Counted from the first letter of the stretch, positions 1-8,178 are shown. The stretch: 64,000 nt of DNA from an uncultured Chlorobiota bacterium (GCA_900696645.1 CAADGV010000024.1:124001-188000), one strand, 5' to 3'. Made by a program: numbers and translations. The notes: generated by a model not told the origin, from the letters alone.

Positions 1-2
1 AA

Positions 3-68
3 GTGAAGAACCGCGGCTACAAGTTCGAATGCTTCGCGGCAGAGGAGGGGATGGAGTTGCAGTGGTGA
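3..68 (+). CDS. C-terminal end of an unidentified protein (partial)
   Basis: The first 66 bases read open in one frame to a TGA at 66-68. They give a 21-residue tail beginning VKNRGYKF and ending GMELQW. The rest of the gene lies upstream of the window, so neither start nor family can be seen. It is called mainly because the next 45 bases lead into a promoter for the following gene, which fits the end of a preceding gene. I do not recognise the family from this tail, and a chance open stretch of this length is possible. Confidence 0.4.
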   Translation: MKNRGYKFECFAAEEGMELQW

Positions 69-113
69 TGAGTACTCAGGCTTCGGGTTGCATCGGGGTT
101 TCCGAGAAAAATC

Positions 114-142
114 TTGACAATCGCTCCAATGCTGTTTATATT
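114..142 (+). promoter_or_regulatory. Sigma-70-type promoter for the cold-shock gene
   Basis: A perfect TTGACA -35 box (114-119) is followed after 17 bases by TATATT (137-142). The predicted transcription start near 149 leaves about 45 bases of leader before the cold-shock ATG at 196. Placement and spacing fit a housekeeping sigma factor. No transcript data were available. Confidence 0.6.
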
Positions 143-195
143 GCCGCAAGTTCACAACGGCACTTCGCAAACCCTCACATCATTCCGGAACGCTG

Positions 196-396
196 ATGGA
201 ACGCGGCAAAGTCAAGTGGTTCGACGAGAAAAAGGGGTATGGCTTCATCGAAAAAGAGTCGGGAGGAGATGTATTCGTGCACGTGAGCGGCCTGCAGAAC
301 ATCGAGTTGAAGACTCTGCAACCGGGTGCCGTTGTCGAATTTGAAATCAAGACCGGTAAGAAAGGTCCCCAGGCAATGAATGTCGTTCTCGTATGA
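196..396 (+). CDS. Cold-shock domain protein (CspA family)
   Basis: A 66-residue single cold-shock domain, the usual length for CspA-type RNA/DNA chaperones. Such proteins bind single-stranded nucleic acid through an OB-fold beta barrel and loosen RNA secondary structure in the cytoplasm. The N-terminal GKVKWFDEKKGYGFI carries the RNP1 motif (KGYGFI) and VFVHVS is RNP2, with the surface aromatics expected for nucleic-acid stacking. The C-terminus KKGPQAMNVV is also typical. It has its own promoter (114-142) and its own terminator (423-465), so it is probably monocistronic. Whether it is cold-induced or constitutive cannot be told from sequence. Confidence 0.95.
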   Translation: MERGKVKWFDEKKGYGFIEKESGGDVFVHVSGLQNIELKTLQPGAVVEFEIKTGKKGPQAMNVVLV

Positions 397-422
397 GAAA
401 CGTTCAGTCCCAGATTGTCATG

Positions 423-465
423 AACCCCGAGTATTGATGCTGCGTCGGGGTTTTGTTGTTTTTTC
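423..465 (+). terminator. Rho-independent terminator after the cold-shock gene
   Basis: Perfect 8-bp stem AACCCCGA (423-430) / TCGGGGTT (445-452) with a 14-base loop, followed by the T-rich run TTGTTGTTTTTT. It sits 27 bases after the cold-shock stop codon and just before the next gene. Confidence 0.8.
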
Positions 466-477
466 GATGAGAGAACC

Positions 478-993
478 ATGTCGTTTACATTTTCACCGGC
501 CGACTTTAGAAGAATCGGCAAGTTACTGAACACGCGTCCGAAAGTGATGGGTACAAACTATCGCTATGAAGTGGGTGGAATGGACCCGCATCGAAGACTT
601 GCCCTTGAGATTTTTCCGCACATCCGCATCGGCAATGAAAAGGGGAATCTGGTTTCCGTGTACACAGAATCGTCTCATCTGCAGTTGCATTTCTGTTCAG
701 GCTTTGTGGTGAGCGAAATGCTCGGCGAGGTGACATTCATCGGGGAACACAACGGAAAACTCTCGGGCCTGATTATTGAAAAAGGAGGAGGCTGTTCCTT
801 GTACGCAAACGTCGATCGTGAATTGCTGTCGGGGGATTTCACAAAACTCGGCCCCGAAGTAATGTTGTCGGGAATTGCCCTCTCCTTGACGGACAGTATT
901 TTGGAGGGGCCTGTCACCCCACCGGCGAAATCACGATCAAACCGGACTTCTGCCCGAAACAAGAGAAGCAAGTCAGGAAAGAGCAGGGTGTGA
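478..993 (+). CDS. Conserved-looking hypothetical protein, basic C-terminal tail
   Basis: A 171-residue soluble protein without signal peptide or membrane segment. The body (about 1-145) looks like a mixed alpha/beta domain with several beta-strand-like stretches. The last 25 residues are strongly basic (KSRSNRTSARNKRSKSGKS), as in RNA- or DNA-binding tails. I do not recognise the family. Its stop overlaps the ybeY GTG start by four bases (GTGA at 990-993), so it is translationally coupled to a conserved RNA-processing/topoisomerase operon. That context and the basic tail suggest nucleic-acid association, which is inference only. Confidence 0.75.
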   Translation: MSFTFSPADFRRIGKLLNTRPKVMGTNYRYEVGGMDPHRRLALEIFPHIRIGNEKGNLVSVYTESSHLQLHFCSGFVVSEMLGEVTFIGEHNGKLSGLIIEKGGGCSLYANVDRELLSGDFTKLGPEVMLSGIALSLTDSILEGPVTPPAKSRSNRTSARNKRSKSGKSRV

Positions 994-1424
994 GTGCTGC
1001 GGTTACTGTGATTAACGCGCATCGCAGGTACCGGAATCCGAAGAAGCGGATAGCGCGGTACGTACAACGGGTTATTGGGAAGAAGAAGGCGAACATCACT
1101 GTCATTTTCATCGATTCACGCTACAGCAAGGCCATCAACAGGCGCTATCTGAACCATAATTTCACAACTGACGTTATAAGTTTTGCTCTCGAATCAACGC
1201 CTGTGTTGGAGGGCGAAATCTACGTTAATCTCGACAGGGCAAAAATGCAGGCGCGTGAATACGGCGTAAGCTTCTCCAATGAGGCTGCCCGGCTTGTTAT
1301 TCATGGCGCGCTTCACTTGATCGGGTATGATGATACGACAACGCGAAAACGGCGGGTAATGAAGAACATAGAAGATATGCACGTACAGCATTGGTTTCCT
1401 TTGCAGAAGGGAAATGCGATATGA
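990..1424 (+). CDS. ybeY: Endoribonuclease YbeY (rRNA maturation factor)
   Basis: A 144-residue UPF0054/YbeY metalloprotein; the family acts in 16S rRNA 3'-end maturation and ribosome quality control. The signature is HGALHLIGYDD at residues 105-115, corresponding to the family motif HGxLHLxGYDH. His105 and His109 are kept, but the third metal ligand, normally His, is Asp115. I recall Asp or another residue at this place in Bacteroidetes homologues as well, so this is probably a lineage variant. The GTG start overlaps the upstream stop (GTGA) and the stop overlaps the smg start (ATGA at 1421-1424), so translation of the three genes is coupled. Confidence 0.9.
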   Translation: MSAAVTVINAHRRYRNPKKRIARYVQRVIGKKKANITVIFIDSRYSKAINRRYLNHNFTTDVISFALESTPVLEGEIYVNLDRAKMQAREYGVSFSNEAARLVIHGALHLIGYDDTTTRKRRVMKNIEDMHVQHWFPLQKGNAI

Positions 1425-1876
1425 AAGAACGTGTCGTGGAAATATTGGTGATTCTCATGTCGGAGATTGAAGCGAACAAACGTCTCAGCGACATCGACGT
1501 CGAGGTGTTGAAGAGGAGAGGATACACGCAAACCGAGATCAGTGCTGCATTCAGTTGGTTGTACGACAATATGCCTGTTCAAGACGGCATTGTTGTACGC
1601 GGCGCGCTTGCAGCAAAAGAATCTCACCGCATTCTGCATGAAGCGGAAAAAATGATGATGTCCACCGAAGCGCAGGGCTACTTGATGCAACTCTGCGAAG
1701 TAGGATTGCTCGACAATCGTGATTTGGAAAATGTTATCGAACGGGCAATGATGTCCGGATTGGAACAGCTTACCATGTACGAAGTGCGGGAGATTGCAGC
1801 TTCAGTGCTGTTCGCGCGTCCAAGCAAGTGGCATGAAAGCCGTTCGATTCTTGATAACAACGACACTGTTCATTAA
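1421..1876 (+). CDS. smg: Smg family protein (DUF494)
   Basis: A 151-residue protein matching the Smg/DUF494 pattern. It has an N-terminal segment resembling MKERVVEILVILMSEIE, a helical middle with GYTQTEISAAFSWL, and a C-terminal half with EAQGYLMQLCEVGLLDN followed by an ERAM..GLEQLT region like the E. coli Smg C-terminal half. The molecular function of Smg is not established. The ATG at 1421 is chosen over an earlier in-frame start at 1391 because it overlaps the ybeY stop as ATGA. The stop overlaps the topA ATG (TAATG at 1874-1878). Location next to topA is a long-known arrangement for smg genes. Confidence 0.85.
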   Translation: MKERVVEILVILMSEIEANKRLSDIDVEVLKRRGYTQTEISAAFSWLYDNMPVQDGIVVRGALAAKESHRILHEAEKMMMSTEAQGYLMQLCEVGLLDNRDLENVIERAMMSGLEQLTMYEVREIAASVLFARPSKWHESRSILDNNDTVH

Positions 1877-4251
1877 TGGTAAAACGCAAAGCAGCAGTAC
1901 CCTCAAACGGCGAAGCGCAGGTTGAGGAGAAGAAGAAGAAAACCGTGAGGGCTCGTACAAAGAAAGCTCAGCCGGAACCCGAAGCCGGCACGTCGCTGAT
2001 TATTGTAGAATCCCCCTCGAAAGCAAAAACAATCAACAAATACCTCGGCAAGAATTATTTCGTCGAGGCATCGGTTGGCCATATCAAGAACCTTCCCAAG
2101 AGCAAACTGGGTGTTGATGTAGAAAACGGTTTTGCCCTTTCTTACGAAACAATCAAAGGCAAAGACGAAGTGTTGGTCAAGCTGCGGCATCACGCGGCAA
2201 AAGCCTCAACAATTTATCTTGCGACCGACCCTGACCGCGAGGGGGAAGCCATTGCATGGCATCTGGCAAAGGAAATTGAAGACGTCAACACGAATGTCTA
2301 CAGAGTGTTGTTTCACGAAATCACCGAGCGCGGTATTACCGAAGCGATGGAGAATCCGAGCAAAATCAACAAGAGACTTGTGGATTCGCAACAAGCCCGC
2401 CGTGCTATGGATCGGCTCGTCGGATACAAGGTGACGCCGTTTCTCTGGAAGACAATGTTCTTCGGAGTTCTCTCGGCGGGCCGTGTACAATCTGTTGCAG
2501 TCAGGCTTGTCTGTGAGCGTGAAGAGGCAATACGGTCGTTTATTCCTGAAGAATACTGGTCAATCGTTGGCGAGTTTGAAGTACAGGGAAGCGAGCCGTT
2601 TCTTGCCAAGCTCTTCAAAGTGGCGGGCGCGGATCCAAAAATCGGCGATACCAAAACTGCCGAAGGGTATGTCAACGACATCACCAAGCAGAAGTACCGC
2701 ATTGCCGATGTTCAACGCAAGCCTGTCAAACGCAATCCTCCCGCACCATTCATTACCAGTACGCTGCAACAGGAAGCCGCCCGCCGTCTCCGGTTCAACG
2801 CAAAGCGAACGATGATGTTCGCACAGAAATTGTACGAAGGTCAGGACCTCGGTGATGAAGGCCGGGTCGGTTTGATCACGTATATGAGAACGGATTCAAC
2901 CCGGTTAAGCGATGATGCCGTTCGGGATGTTCGTGAGTACATTTTTTCCAACTACGGCAAGGAATACGTTCCGGATGCGCCCAGACAATTCAAGAAAGGG
3001 AAGAGTTCGCAGGATGCGCACGAGGCAATCCGCCCGACATCAATCAAATACACACCAAAGTTTGTGAAGCGCTTTCTTGACAAGGAGATGTACGAGCTGT
3101 ACGAGTTGATTTGGAACCGGTTTGTTGCATGCCAGATGAATCCTGCCGTATTCGAGCAAACGACAGTCGATGTTGCGGGGGGAGACTATCTTTTCCGCGC
3201 TACAGACTCTATTCCGAAGTTCCGCGGATTCCTGCAAGTGTATGACGACATTGTCGATGAGTCGGAGAAAGATGCAGAGAGCGACGAAGATCCGAAATCA
3301 AGACTCCCTGAAAACTTAAGGCCGGACGTTACCGCAATACTGACAAACATTCTTCCCAATCAACACTTCACAAAACCTCCGGGACGCTTTACCGACAGTT
3401 CTCTTATTAGGGAACTGGAAGCTCTCGGCATAGGACGGCCAAGCACGTATGCATTGATAGTCGACACCATTCAGGCAAGAAAATATGTCGAATCGAAAGA
3501 GAGACGCCTGTATCCGACTGAACTTGGTATGACGGTGAACAGGATTCTGACCCGGAGTTTTCCTCATCTCTTCAACGTCGAGTTCACGGCAAAGATGGAG
3601 GATGAGTTGGAAACGGTTGCGACAGGCGAACAATCCTACCAACAAGTGATGGAGGATTTCTATCATCCGTTTATGGATGATCTTGCCGCTGTCGACAAGA
3701 CTGCCGGAGAGATCAAGAAATCACTTCAGGAATCCACCGATGAGTTGTGCGAAGTGTGCGGTAAGCCGATGATTATCAAATGGGGGCGAAACGGCAGGTT
3801 CATGGCGTGCAGCGGCTATCCGAAATGCAAAACCACAAAGCCGCTCAAGGAAGATCAGGACGCGCTCAAACACGCGATTGGCGTCAAGTGTGACGTGTGC
3901 GGCGGGGATATGGTGGTAAAGGGAGGAAAATTCGGGGCGTTTCTCGGTTGTTCGCAATACCCGACCTGTACCAATACGCGACCGATTGGCATTGGTGTGA
4001 AATGTCCGAAGTGCAAGGAAGGTGATGTGATTGAGCGGAAGACGAAACGAAAGCGTTCCTTTTTTGGATGTTCGAAGTATCCGAATTGTGACTTTGCATC
4101 GTGGGACAGGCCAATTCTCCGCCCCTGCGATACGTGCGGAAACCCCTATATGGTTCAGAAGTTCACGCAAACCCGGGGCGACTTCCTGTTGTGTCCTGCT
4201 TGCAAAGCCGAAGTAGCAAGAGAAGAAGTCAGCGAAGAGGTTGCCGGTTAA
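1876..4251 (+). CDS. topA: DNA topoisomerase I (type IA)
   Basis: A 791-residue type IA topoisomerase, which relaxes negatively supercoiled DNA by passing a strand through a transient 5'-phosphotyrosine break. A lysine/glutamate-rich extension of about 38 residues precedes the Toprim domain (SLIIVESPSKAKTI near 40, acidic motif DPDREGEAIAWHL near 116). The catalytic tyrosine is in LITYMRTDST (Tyr336). Four C-terminal zinc ribbons start near residues 625, 672, 710 and 751, each with CxxC pairs (CEVC, CDVC, CPKC, CDTC). The last keeps CPAC as its second pair. The start overlaps the smg stop. Length and domain set are normal for a full TopA. Confidence 0.97.
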   Translation: MVKRKAAVPSNGEAQVEEKKKKTVRARTKKAQPEPEAGTSLIIVESPSKAKTINKYLGKNYFVEASVGHIKNLPKSKLGVDVENGFALSYETIKGKDEVLVKLRHHAAKASTIYLATDPDREGEAIAWHLAKEIEDVNTNVYRVLFHEITERGITEAMENPSKINKRLVDSQQARRAMDRLVGYKVTPFLWKTMFFGVLSAGRVQSVAVRLVCEREEAIRSFIPEEYWSIVGEFEVQGSEPFLAKLFKVAGADPKIGDTKTAEGYVNDITKQKYRIADVQRKPVKRNPPAPFITSTLQQEAARRLRFNAKRTMMFAQKLYEGQDLGDEGRVGLITYMRTDSTRLSDDAVRDVREYIFSNYGKEYVPDAPRQFKKGKSSQDAHEAIRPTSIKYTPKFVKRFLDKEMYELYELIWNRFVACQMNPAVFEQTTVDVAGGDYLFRATDSIPKFRGFLQVYDDIVDESEKDAESDEDPKSRLPENLRPDVTAILTNILPNQHFTKPPGRFTDSSLIRELEALGIGRPSTYALIVDTIQARKYVESKERRLYPTELGMTVNRILTRSFPHLFNVEFTAKMEDELETVATGEQSYQQVMEDFYHPFMDDLAAVDKTAGEIKKSLQESTDELCEVCGKPMIIKWGRNGRFMACSGYPKCKTTKPLKEDQDALKHAIGVKCDVCGGDMVVKGGKFGAFLGCSQYPTCTNTRPIGIGVKCPKCKEGDVIERKTKRKRSFFGCSKYPNCDFASWDRPILRPCDTCGNPYMVQKFTQTRGDFLLCPACKAEVAREEVSEEVAG

Positions 4252-4269
4252 CCACGTACACTTCGCAAG

Positions 4270-5184
4270 GTGATGCAAGAACACGTCCGCACATTTCTAT
4301 CCTCGCTCGGGGGAGAGCGTAACTACTCGCCCCATACTGTTGCGTCGTACGAAGACGATCTCCGGCAGTTTGCCGATTTTCTGATGAGACATTTTTCCGA
4401 TTCCGGTTTCGCATTAACAAAGGTTGATCAGGTCACGATCCGGTTGTTTCTTCACGATTTGGTAGAACAGGGATTTTCACGGCGTAGCATTGCAAGGAAG
4501 CTCGCTTGTCTGAAGTCCTTCTTCCGATATTTGCGCAAGCAGAAGATTGTTCCGACAAACCCGGCGACATCGGTTCAATCACCAAAATTGAGCAAGCCGC
4601 TTCCTTCTATTCTGAGCGAAGCGGATGTGTCCGCATTGATGGATCAGCCGGACACCTCCACGCCGGAAGGAGTGCGTGATCGTGCGATACTTGAGTTATT
4701 CTATGGATCGGGAATACGCTTGAGCGAGTTGATCGGCTTGGATTGGAAGGATGTGAATCTCTCCGATGCAACACTCAAGGTAACGGGCAAAGGAAGCAAA
4801 CAGCGAATTATTCCGCTGGGGCGGAAAGCAAAGCAGTCATTGAAGCAGTACTCGAAGACCCGTCATCACATTTTGCATGAAAAGTTTCACGACGAAACGG
4901 AAGGGGTTGCCGTTTTCATTACACAACGCGGCAAGCGGCTTTCTCCCAAAGCAGTAAATGTTCTGATGAACAGGTACATTGGCCGTGTTTCCGAGATCAG
5001 GAAGAAGAGTCCGCATGTGTTACGGCACAGCTTTGCCACACATTTGCTGGATCACGGGGCCGACCTGCGGGCGGTGAAGGAACTGCTCGGACACGAAAGT
5101 CTCGCAACAACGCAGATATACACACATGTAAGTGTCGAGCGTCTCAAGAAAGTGTACGCACAGGCACATCCGAAAGCATCCTAA
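4270..5184 (+). CDS. Tyrosine recombinase XerC/XerD type
   Basis: A 304-residue site-specific tyrosine recombinase; Xer proteins resolve chromosome dimers at dif. The N-terminal core-binding domain (about 1-110) includes NYSPHTVASYEDDL. The catalytic domain has the arginine in GSGIRLSEL (near 150), lysine in GKGSKQR, HVLRHSF (His249, Arg252), GHES (His275) and the nucleophile in TQIYTHV (Tyr284). All catalytic residues are present. It lies directly after topA, away from any integrase-type cargo, which favours a housekeeping Xer. XerC versus XerD cannot be decided here. The start may be GTG 4270 or ATG 4273; no clear Shine-Dalgarno separates them. Confidence 0.93.
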   Translation: MMQEHVRTFLSSLGGERNYSPHTVASYEDDLRQFADFLMRHFSDSGFALTKVDQVTIRLFLHDLVEQGFSRRSIARKLACLKSFFRYLRKQKIVPTNPATSVQSPKLSKPLPSILSEADVSALMDQPDTSTPEGVRDRAILELFYGSGIRLSELIGLDWKDVNLSDATLKVTGKGSKQRIIPLGRKAKQSLKQYSKTRHHILHEKFHDETEGVAVFITQRGKRLSPKAVNVLMNRYIGRVSEIRKKSPHVLRHSFATHLLDHGADLRAVKELLGHESLATTQIYTHVSVERLKKVYAQAHPKAS

Positions 5185-5219
5185 TTCCACAACTCATTGG
5201 CAAGTGAAAGGAACCCGAC

Positions 5220-5552
5220 ATGGATATCAATTTCACGGCACGGCGGTTCAGAGCTCATTCCGAAATCAAGGAATATGCAATTGACGAAGTGAAGAAATTG
5301 CAGAAACTGTACGACGGCATAGTGCGGGCGGATATTATCCTGTTTTACGAGCGGGGGGTCAATAGCATTAAAACTGCCGAGATAGGCCTTCATGTGTACG
5401 GAACAAAATTGCTTGCTCATCACGGCTCCAACGATTACATCAAATCGATTGACAACGCAATCGAGAAACTGGGAAGGCAATTGAGCAAATACAAGTCAAA
5501 ACTGCGCGGGAAAGACAAGACGAAAGTACGCCGTATCCAAGAAAAAGTGTGA
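5220..5552 (+). CDS. hpf: Ribosome hibernation promoting factor (short HPF / RaiA family)
   Basis: A 110-residue single-domain ribosome-associated protein, the short HPF/YfiA length. This family binds the small-subunit decoding region and promotes 100S dimers or inactive 70S when growth slows. The start MDINFTARRFRAHSEIKEYA and the lysine-rich helices (KLQKLYDG, KLGRQLSKYKSKLRGKDKTK) fit the family. The C-terminal dimerisation domain of long HPF is absent. A purine-rich ribosome site (AAAGGA) precedes the ATG. It is 21 bases from hprK, and pairing of these two genes recurs in many bacteria. Confidence 0.9.
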   Translation: MDINFTARRFRAHSEIKEYAIDEVKKLQKLYDGIVRADIILFYERGVNSIKTAEIGLHVYGTKLLAHHGSNDYIKSIDNAIEKLGRQLSKYKSKLRGKDKTKVRRIQEKV

Positions 5553-5573
5553 GAGCCTTTCGGGAGTACACCG

Positions 5574-6584
5574 GTGAAAGCAGATAAGAACAGGGAAACA
5601 CGCAAGAAGTATATTACGGTACGCTCATTTTTTGAAGCAAACCGGGAGCGGTTCAAACTCCGGCTGCTGAACGGAGACCACGGCTTTGACAATCAGATAA
5701 AGGATAGAAACCTTCATCGGCCCGGCCTGGCTCTTGCCGGTTACGTTGAATTGTTCACATTCGACCGCGTGCAGATCATCGGCAACACGGAGGTGAACTA
5801 TCTCAAATCGCTATCGCAGGAGAAGCGCCGGTCGGCATTCTCGAAATTGCTGGAATTCAAAATTCCGTGCATCGTGTTAACTGATAGCAATGTGTTGGAA
5901 CCAGAAATGCTGGAGGAGGCCGACAGGAAACATGTTCCGATATTCGGGACATCGTTCGAGACAACAAAGATCTCATACTTCATTGCTGATTTTCTGGACG
6001 ATCAATTCGCTCCGCAGATTGTCTTGCACGGCTCGTTTGTAGATGTGTATGGAATAGGCGTTCTGCTCATCGGTCGGTCGGGTATCGGGAAGAGTGAAAT
6101 AGCGCTCGATCTGATTGAACGGGGTCATCGCCTCGTTGCTGATGACGTTGTCAACGTCACGCGTAAAGGCGAAGGTATCCTCATGGGATCGGGAACCGAG
6201 CTTGTAAAACACTTCATGGAGATCCGCGGTTTGGGACTCATCGATGTTCGCAGCATGTTCGGGATTCGAGCCATTCGTTTTCAGAAGCGTGTTGAAATTA
6301 TTGTTGAGTTGGAGGATTGGAAGCCCGGACAGGAGTACACACGAACGGGGCTCGACGATGAAACCGTTCCTGTTCTTGATGTGGACATTCCACACGTACG
6401 TTTGCCCATTTTCCCCGGTAAAAACGTCACCGTCATTACCGAAGTGATCGCCTTGAACTATCTGTTGCGACACTATGGATACGATGCGGCGAAGGAGCTT
6501 GCCAAGAGATTGGAGGGGACGATCGCGGAAAAGAAGAAAAGGGGGGACAGGGCCATCAACTACTTTGAGCACGATTTCGAGTAG
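5574..6584 (+). CDS. hprK: HPr kinase/phosphorylase
   Basis: A 336-residue bifunctional kinase/phosphorylase that phosphorylates HPr on a regulatory serine. The N-terminal domain (about 1-150) precedes the P-loop GRSGIGKS (167-174). This is followed by GHRLVADDVV and the family signature MEIRGLGLIDVRSMFG, which is needed for dephosphorylation. The GTG start is supported by a CGGGAG site 7-12 bases upstream. The gene follows hpf in an apparent operon. No other PTS gene occurs in the window, so the sensor circuit cannot be judged; in many Gram-negatives HprK belongs to an incomplete, purely regulatory PTS. Confidence 0.94.
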   Translation: MKADKNRETRKKYITVRSFFEANRERFKLRLLNGDHGFDNQIKDRNLHRPGLALAGYVELFTFDRVQIIGNTEVNYLKSLSQEKRRSAFSKLLEFKIPCIVLTDSNVLEPEMLEEADRKHVPIFGTSFETTKISYFIADFLDDQFAPQIVLHGSFVDVYGIGVLLIGRSGIGKSEIALDLIERGHRLVADDVVNVTRKGEGILMGSGTELVKHFMEIRGLGLIDVRSMFGIRAIRFQKRVEIIVELEDWKPGQEYTRTGLDDETVPVLDVDIPHVRLPIFPGKNVTVITEVIALNYLLRHYGYDAAKELAKRLEGTIAEKKKRGDRAINYFEHDFE

Positions 6585-6670
6585 AAGAGGCATATTCGCG
6601 TACGTGGTAGAGCGTACGAGTTTCTCCTGGAAGAAAATTCGTTAAAAAACTCTAATACCGAAAAAACACC

Positions 6671-6699
6671 TTGACAAATCATTAGGGTTTTTTTATAAT
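6671..6699 (+). promoter_or_regulatory. Full-consensus sigma-70 promoter before the M23 peptidase gene
   Basis: TTGACA (6671-6676), 17-base spacer, TATAAT (6694-6699): a perfect match at both hexamers with optimal spacing. The predicted start near 6706 gives a leader of about 130 bases before the ATG at 6840. This is the strongest promoter visible in the window and implies high basal expression of the peptidase unit. Confidence 0.75.
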
Positions 6700-6839
6700 T
6701 CCACAGCCCGTAAAGAGTTGCACGCCCCAACACCTTGTTTTTCAGTTCTTCTTTTTTTCTGATTCCAAGGACCAAACGCCAACGTAGGCATCCAATTTGT
6801 ACCAACTATGCTTCGGGGAGAGACACAATTCACTGAAGC

Positions 6840-7814
6840 ATGAAGCAAACACGAGAGGTGTCAGTGCTACGGAAGATAAAGATTTTCTATTTCTCGGATT
6901 CGACGCTCGGCTATCACGAAGTCAAGTATTTCAAAACCAAGGCTCTGGTTTCTGTCGTTGTACTTGGATGTGCACTCTTCGGTGCATTCTATGGAATCAA
7001 CTACCTTCTTGGCGATCCGCTGAACGTTACAAATCAAAACAACCTTGCCACCGAGAACACCGTCCTTAAAGATCAACTCCGCCAATTGACAGCAAAAGCA
7101 ACATTCGTTCAAAAAAATCTAGACGAGCTTGCAAACCACAGCAATCAACTTCGATTGATGGTTGACCTCAAAACAATCGACTCGGAAACACGGAAAGCCT
7201 CGGTTGGCGGCTCGTTGAATACCGCCGAGTTCGGGTTCCTTGGTCGAGAAGCCGGAACCCTTCTTGCAGGTTCGTACGACATCCTCTCGAAGTTGGAGCG
7301 TGAAGTAAGCCTTCAAAAGAAAAGCTACGAAGAAATCAACAAGCAGTACGTTGCAAACCAGACCAAGTTCAAACATCTTCCCGCCATCAAGCCTGCGCAA
7401 GGACCCTATTCGATAAATGGCTTCGGTATGAGAGTTCACCCGGTGCTTGGAGTGTGGAGAATGCACGAGGGGGTTGATATCATAGCAGACATTGGCGCCC
7501 CGGTTTATGCAGCAGGAGACGGTGTGGTTCGCTTTGCGGGAAGGACCCTGGGTGGGTACGGCTCTGTTGTTGAGATTGACCACGGTTACGGGTACACGAC
7601 GCTGTATGCCCATCTTTCGAAAGTTCAGACAAGGCAGGGTACCCGCGTGAAACGGGGGGAACTTATCGGGCTGGTCGGTCGTTCGGGTTTGGTGAGCGGG
7701 CCGCACCTGCATTATGAAGTCCGCTTGAACGGAAGGCAGCAAAACCCGGTTGATTATTTCTTCGATGACGTGGATGCGACCCGTTACCGTGCGCAACTGG
7801 CAAATGCAAAGTGA
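6840..7814 (+). CDS. Membrane-anchored M23 family metallopeptidase
   Basis: A 324-residue LytM/M23-type zinc endopeptidase acting on peptidoglycan cross-links or as a divisome/elongasome regulator. A short cytoplasmic N-terminus is followed by one transmembrane helix (about residues 37-58). A coiled-coil-like stretch follows (about 70-170, with QLRQLTAKATFVQKNLDEL), then the M23 domain. Metal ligands are visible in MHEGVDI (HxxxD), and GPHLHYEV supplies the HxH. With all three motifs intact it is predicted to be an active enzyme rather than a degenerate LytM activator. A consensus promoter lies upstream. The DUF2795 gene follows 39 bases later. Confidence 0.9.
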   Translation: MKQTREVSVLRKIKIFYFSDSTLGYHEVKYFKTKALVSVVVLGCALFGAFYGINYLLGDPLNVTNQNNLATENTVLKDQLRQLTAKATFVQKNLDELANHSNQLRLMVDLKTIDSETRKASVGGSLNTAEFGFLGREAGTLLAGSYDILSKLEREVSLQKKSYEEINKQYVANQTKFKHLPAIKPAQGPYSINGFGMRVHPVLGVWRMHEGVDIIADIGAPVYAAGDGVVRFAGRTLGGYGSVVEIDHGYGYTTLYAHLSKVQTRQGTRVKRGELIGLVGRSGLVSGPHLHYEVRLNGRQQNPVDYFFDDVDATRYRAQLANAK

Positions 7815-7853
7815 ACGTAGTGTAAATTGCTTTAGAAAGGTAGTGGTACACCG

Positions 7854-8078
7854 TTGATTTGGACGATGGAACTTGCTTCGTATTTGGATGATGCTCCATG
7901 GCCTGCGACGAAGGAAGAGTTGATTGATTATGCTGTCCGGACCGGCGCCCCGGTTGAAGTTGTCGAGAATCTTCAGGAATTGGAAGATAGTGAAGAGCCG
8001 TACGAAAGTATGGAGGAAATCTGGCCCGATTATCCGACGGACGAGGACTTTTTCTTCGAGGATGAGGGAGAATACTAA
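7854..8078 (+). CDS. DUF2795 family small acidic protein
   Basis: A 74-residue, very acidic cytoplasmic protein. Its core ELASYLDDAPWPATKEELID and the tail with WPDYPTDEDFFFE closely follow a small family (DUF2795) that I recall from Bacteroidetes/Chlorobi genomes, where function is unknown. The TTG start at 7854 gives MIWTMELAS. It is preferred to the internal ATG because family members, as I recall them, begin with a short segment of the form M-x-WT before ELAS, and an AGAAAGG ribosome site lies 13-20 bases upstream. It is probably cotranscribed with the M23 gene; the unit ends at the terminator at 8126. Confidence 0.85.
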   Translation: MIWTMELASYLDDAPWPATKEELIDYAVRTGAPVEVVENLQELEDSEEPYESMEEIWPDYPTDEDFFFEDEGEY

Positions 8079-8125
8079 CCTACGCTGTCTCCCTTGATAC
8101 ACTTAGAGCAATCCTCCATTGTTGC

Positions 8126-8165
8126 AACCCATTCCGAGTGGTCGGGATGGGTTTTGTGTTTCTTT
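8126..8165 (+). terminator. Rho-independent terminator
   Basis: Stem AACCCATTCCGA (8126-8137) / TCGGGATGGGTT (near 8142-8153) with a single mismatch and a GTGG loop, followed by TTGTGTTTCTTT. It ends the M23-DUF2795 unit. Because it lies just before 8179, an upstream TTG start for the Omp85 gene at 8119 is implausible. Confidence 0.8.
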
Positions 8166-8178
8166 GCCCTACTGTGCC

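Noticed and set aside
743-763. Short repeated patterns that might be a CRISPR array anywhere in the window
   Set aside because: No set of regularly spaced near-identical repeats with unique spacers was seen; the only tandem repeats are protein-coding (Ycf48, FN3, zinc ribbons) or the 16-bp pair at 41895.
6599-6618. CGTACG...CGTACG inverted repeat after hprK
   Set aside because: Six-bp palindromic arms and no T-run; too weak to call a terminator.
7119-8102. 327-aa open frame opposite the M23 and DUF2795 genes
   Set aside because: Antisense shadow of two well-supported genes.
8119-8178. 20-residue extension of the Omp85 protein from a TTG
   Set aside because: The sequence is the terminator hairpin of the previous unit; the ATG at 8179 gives a clean signal peptide.
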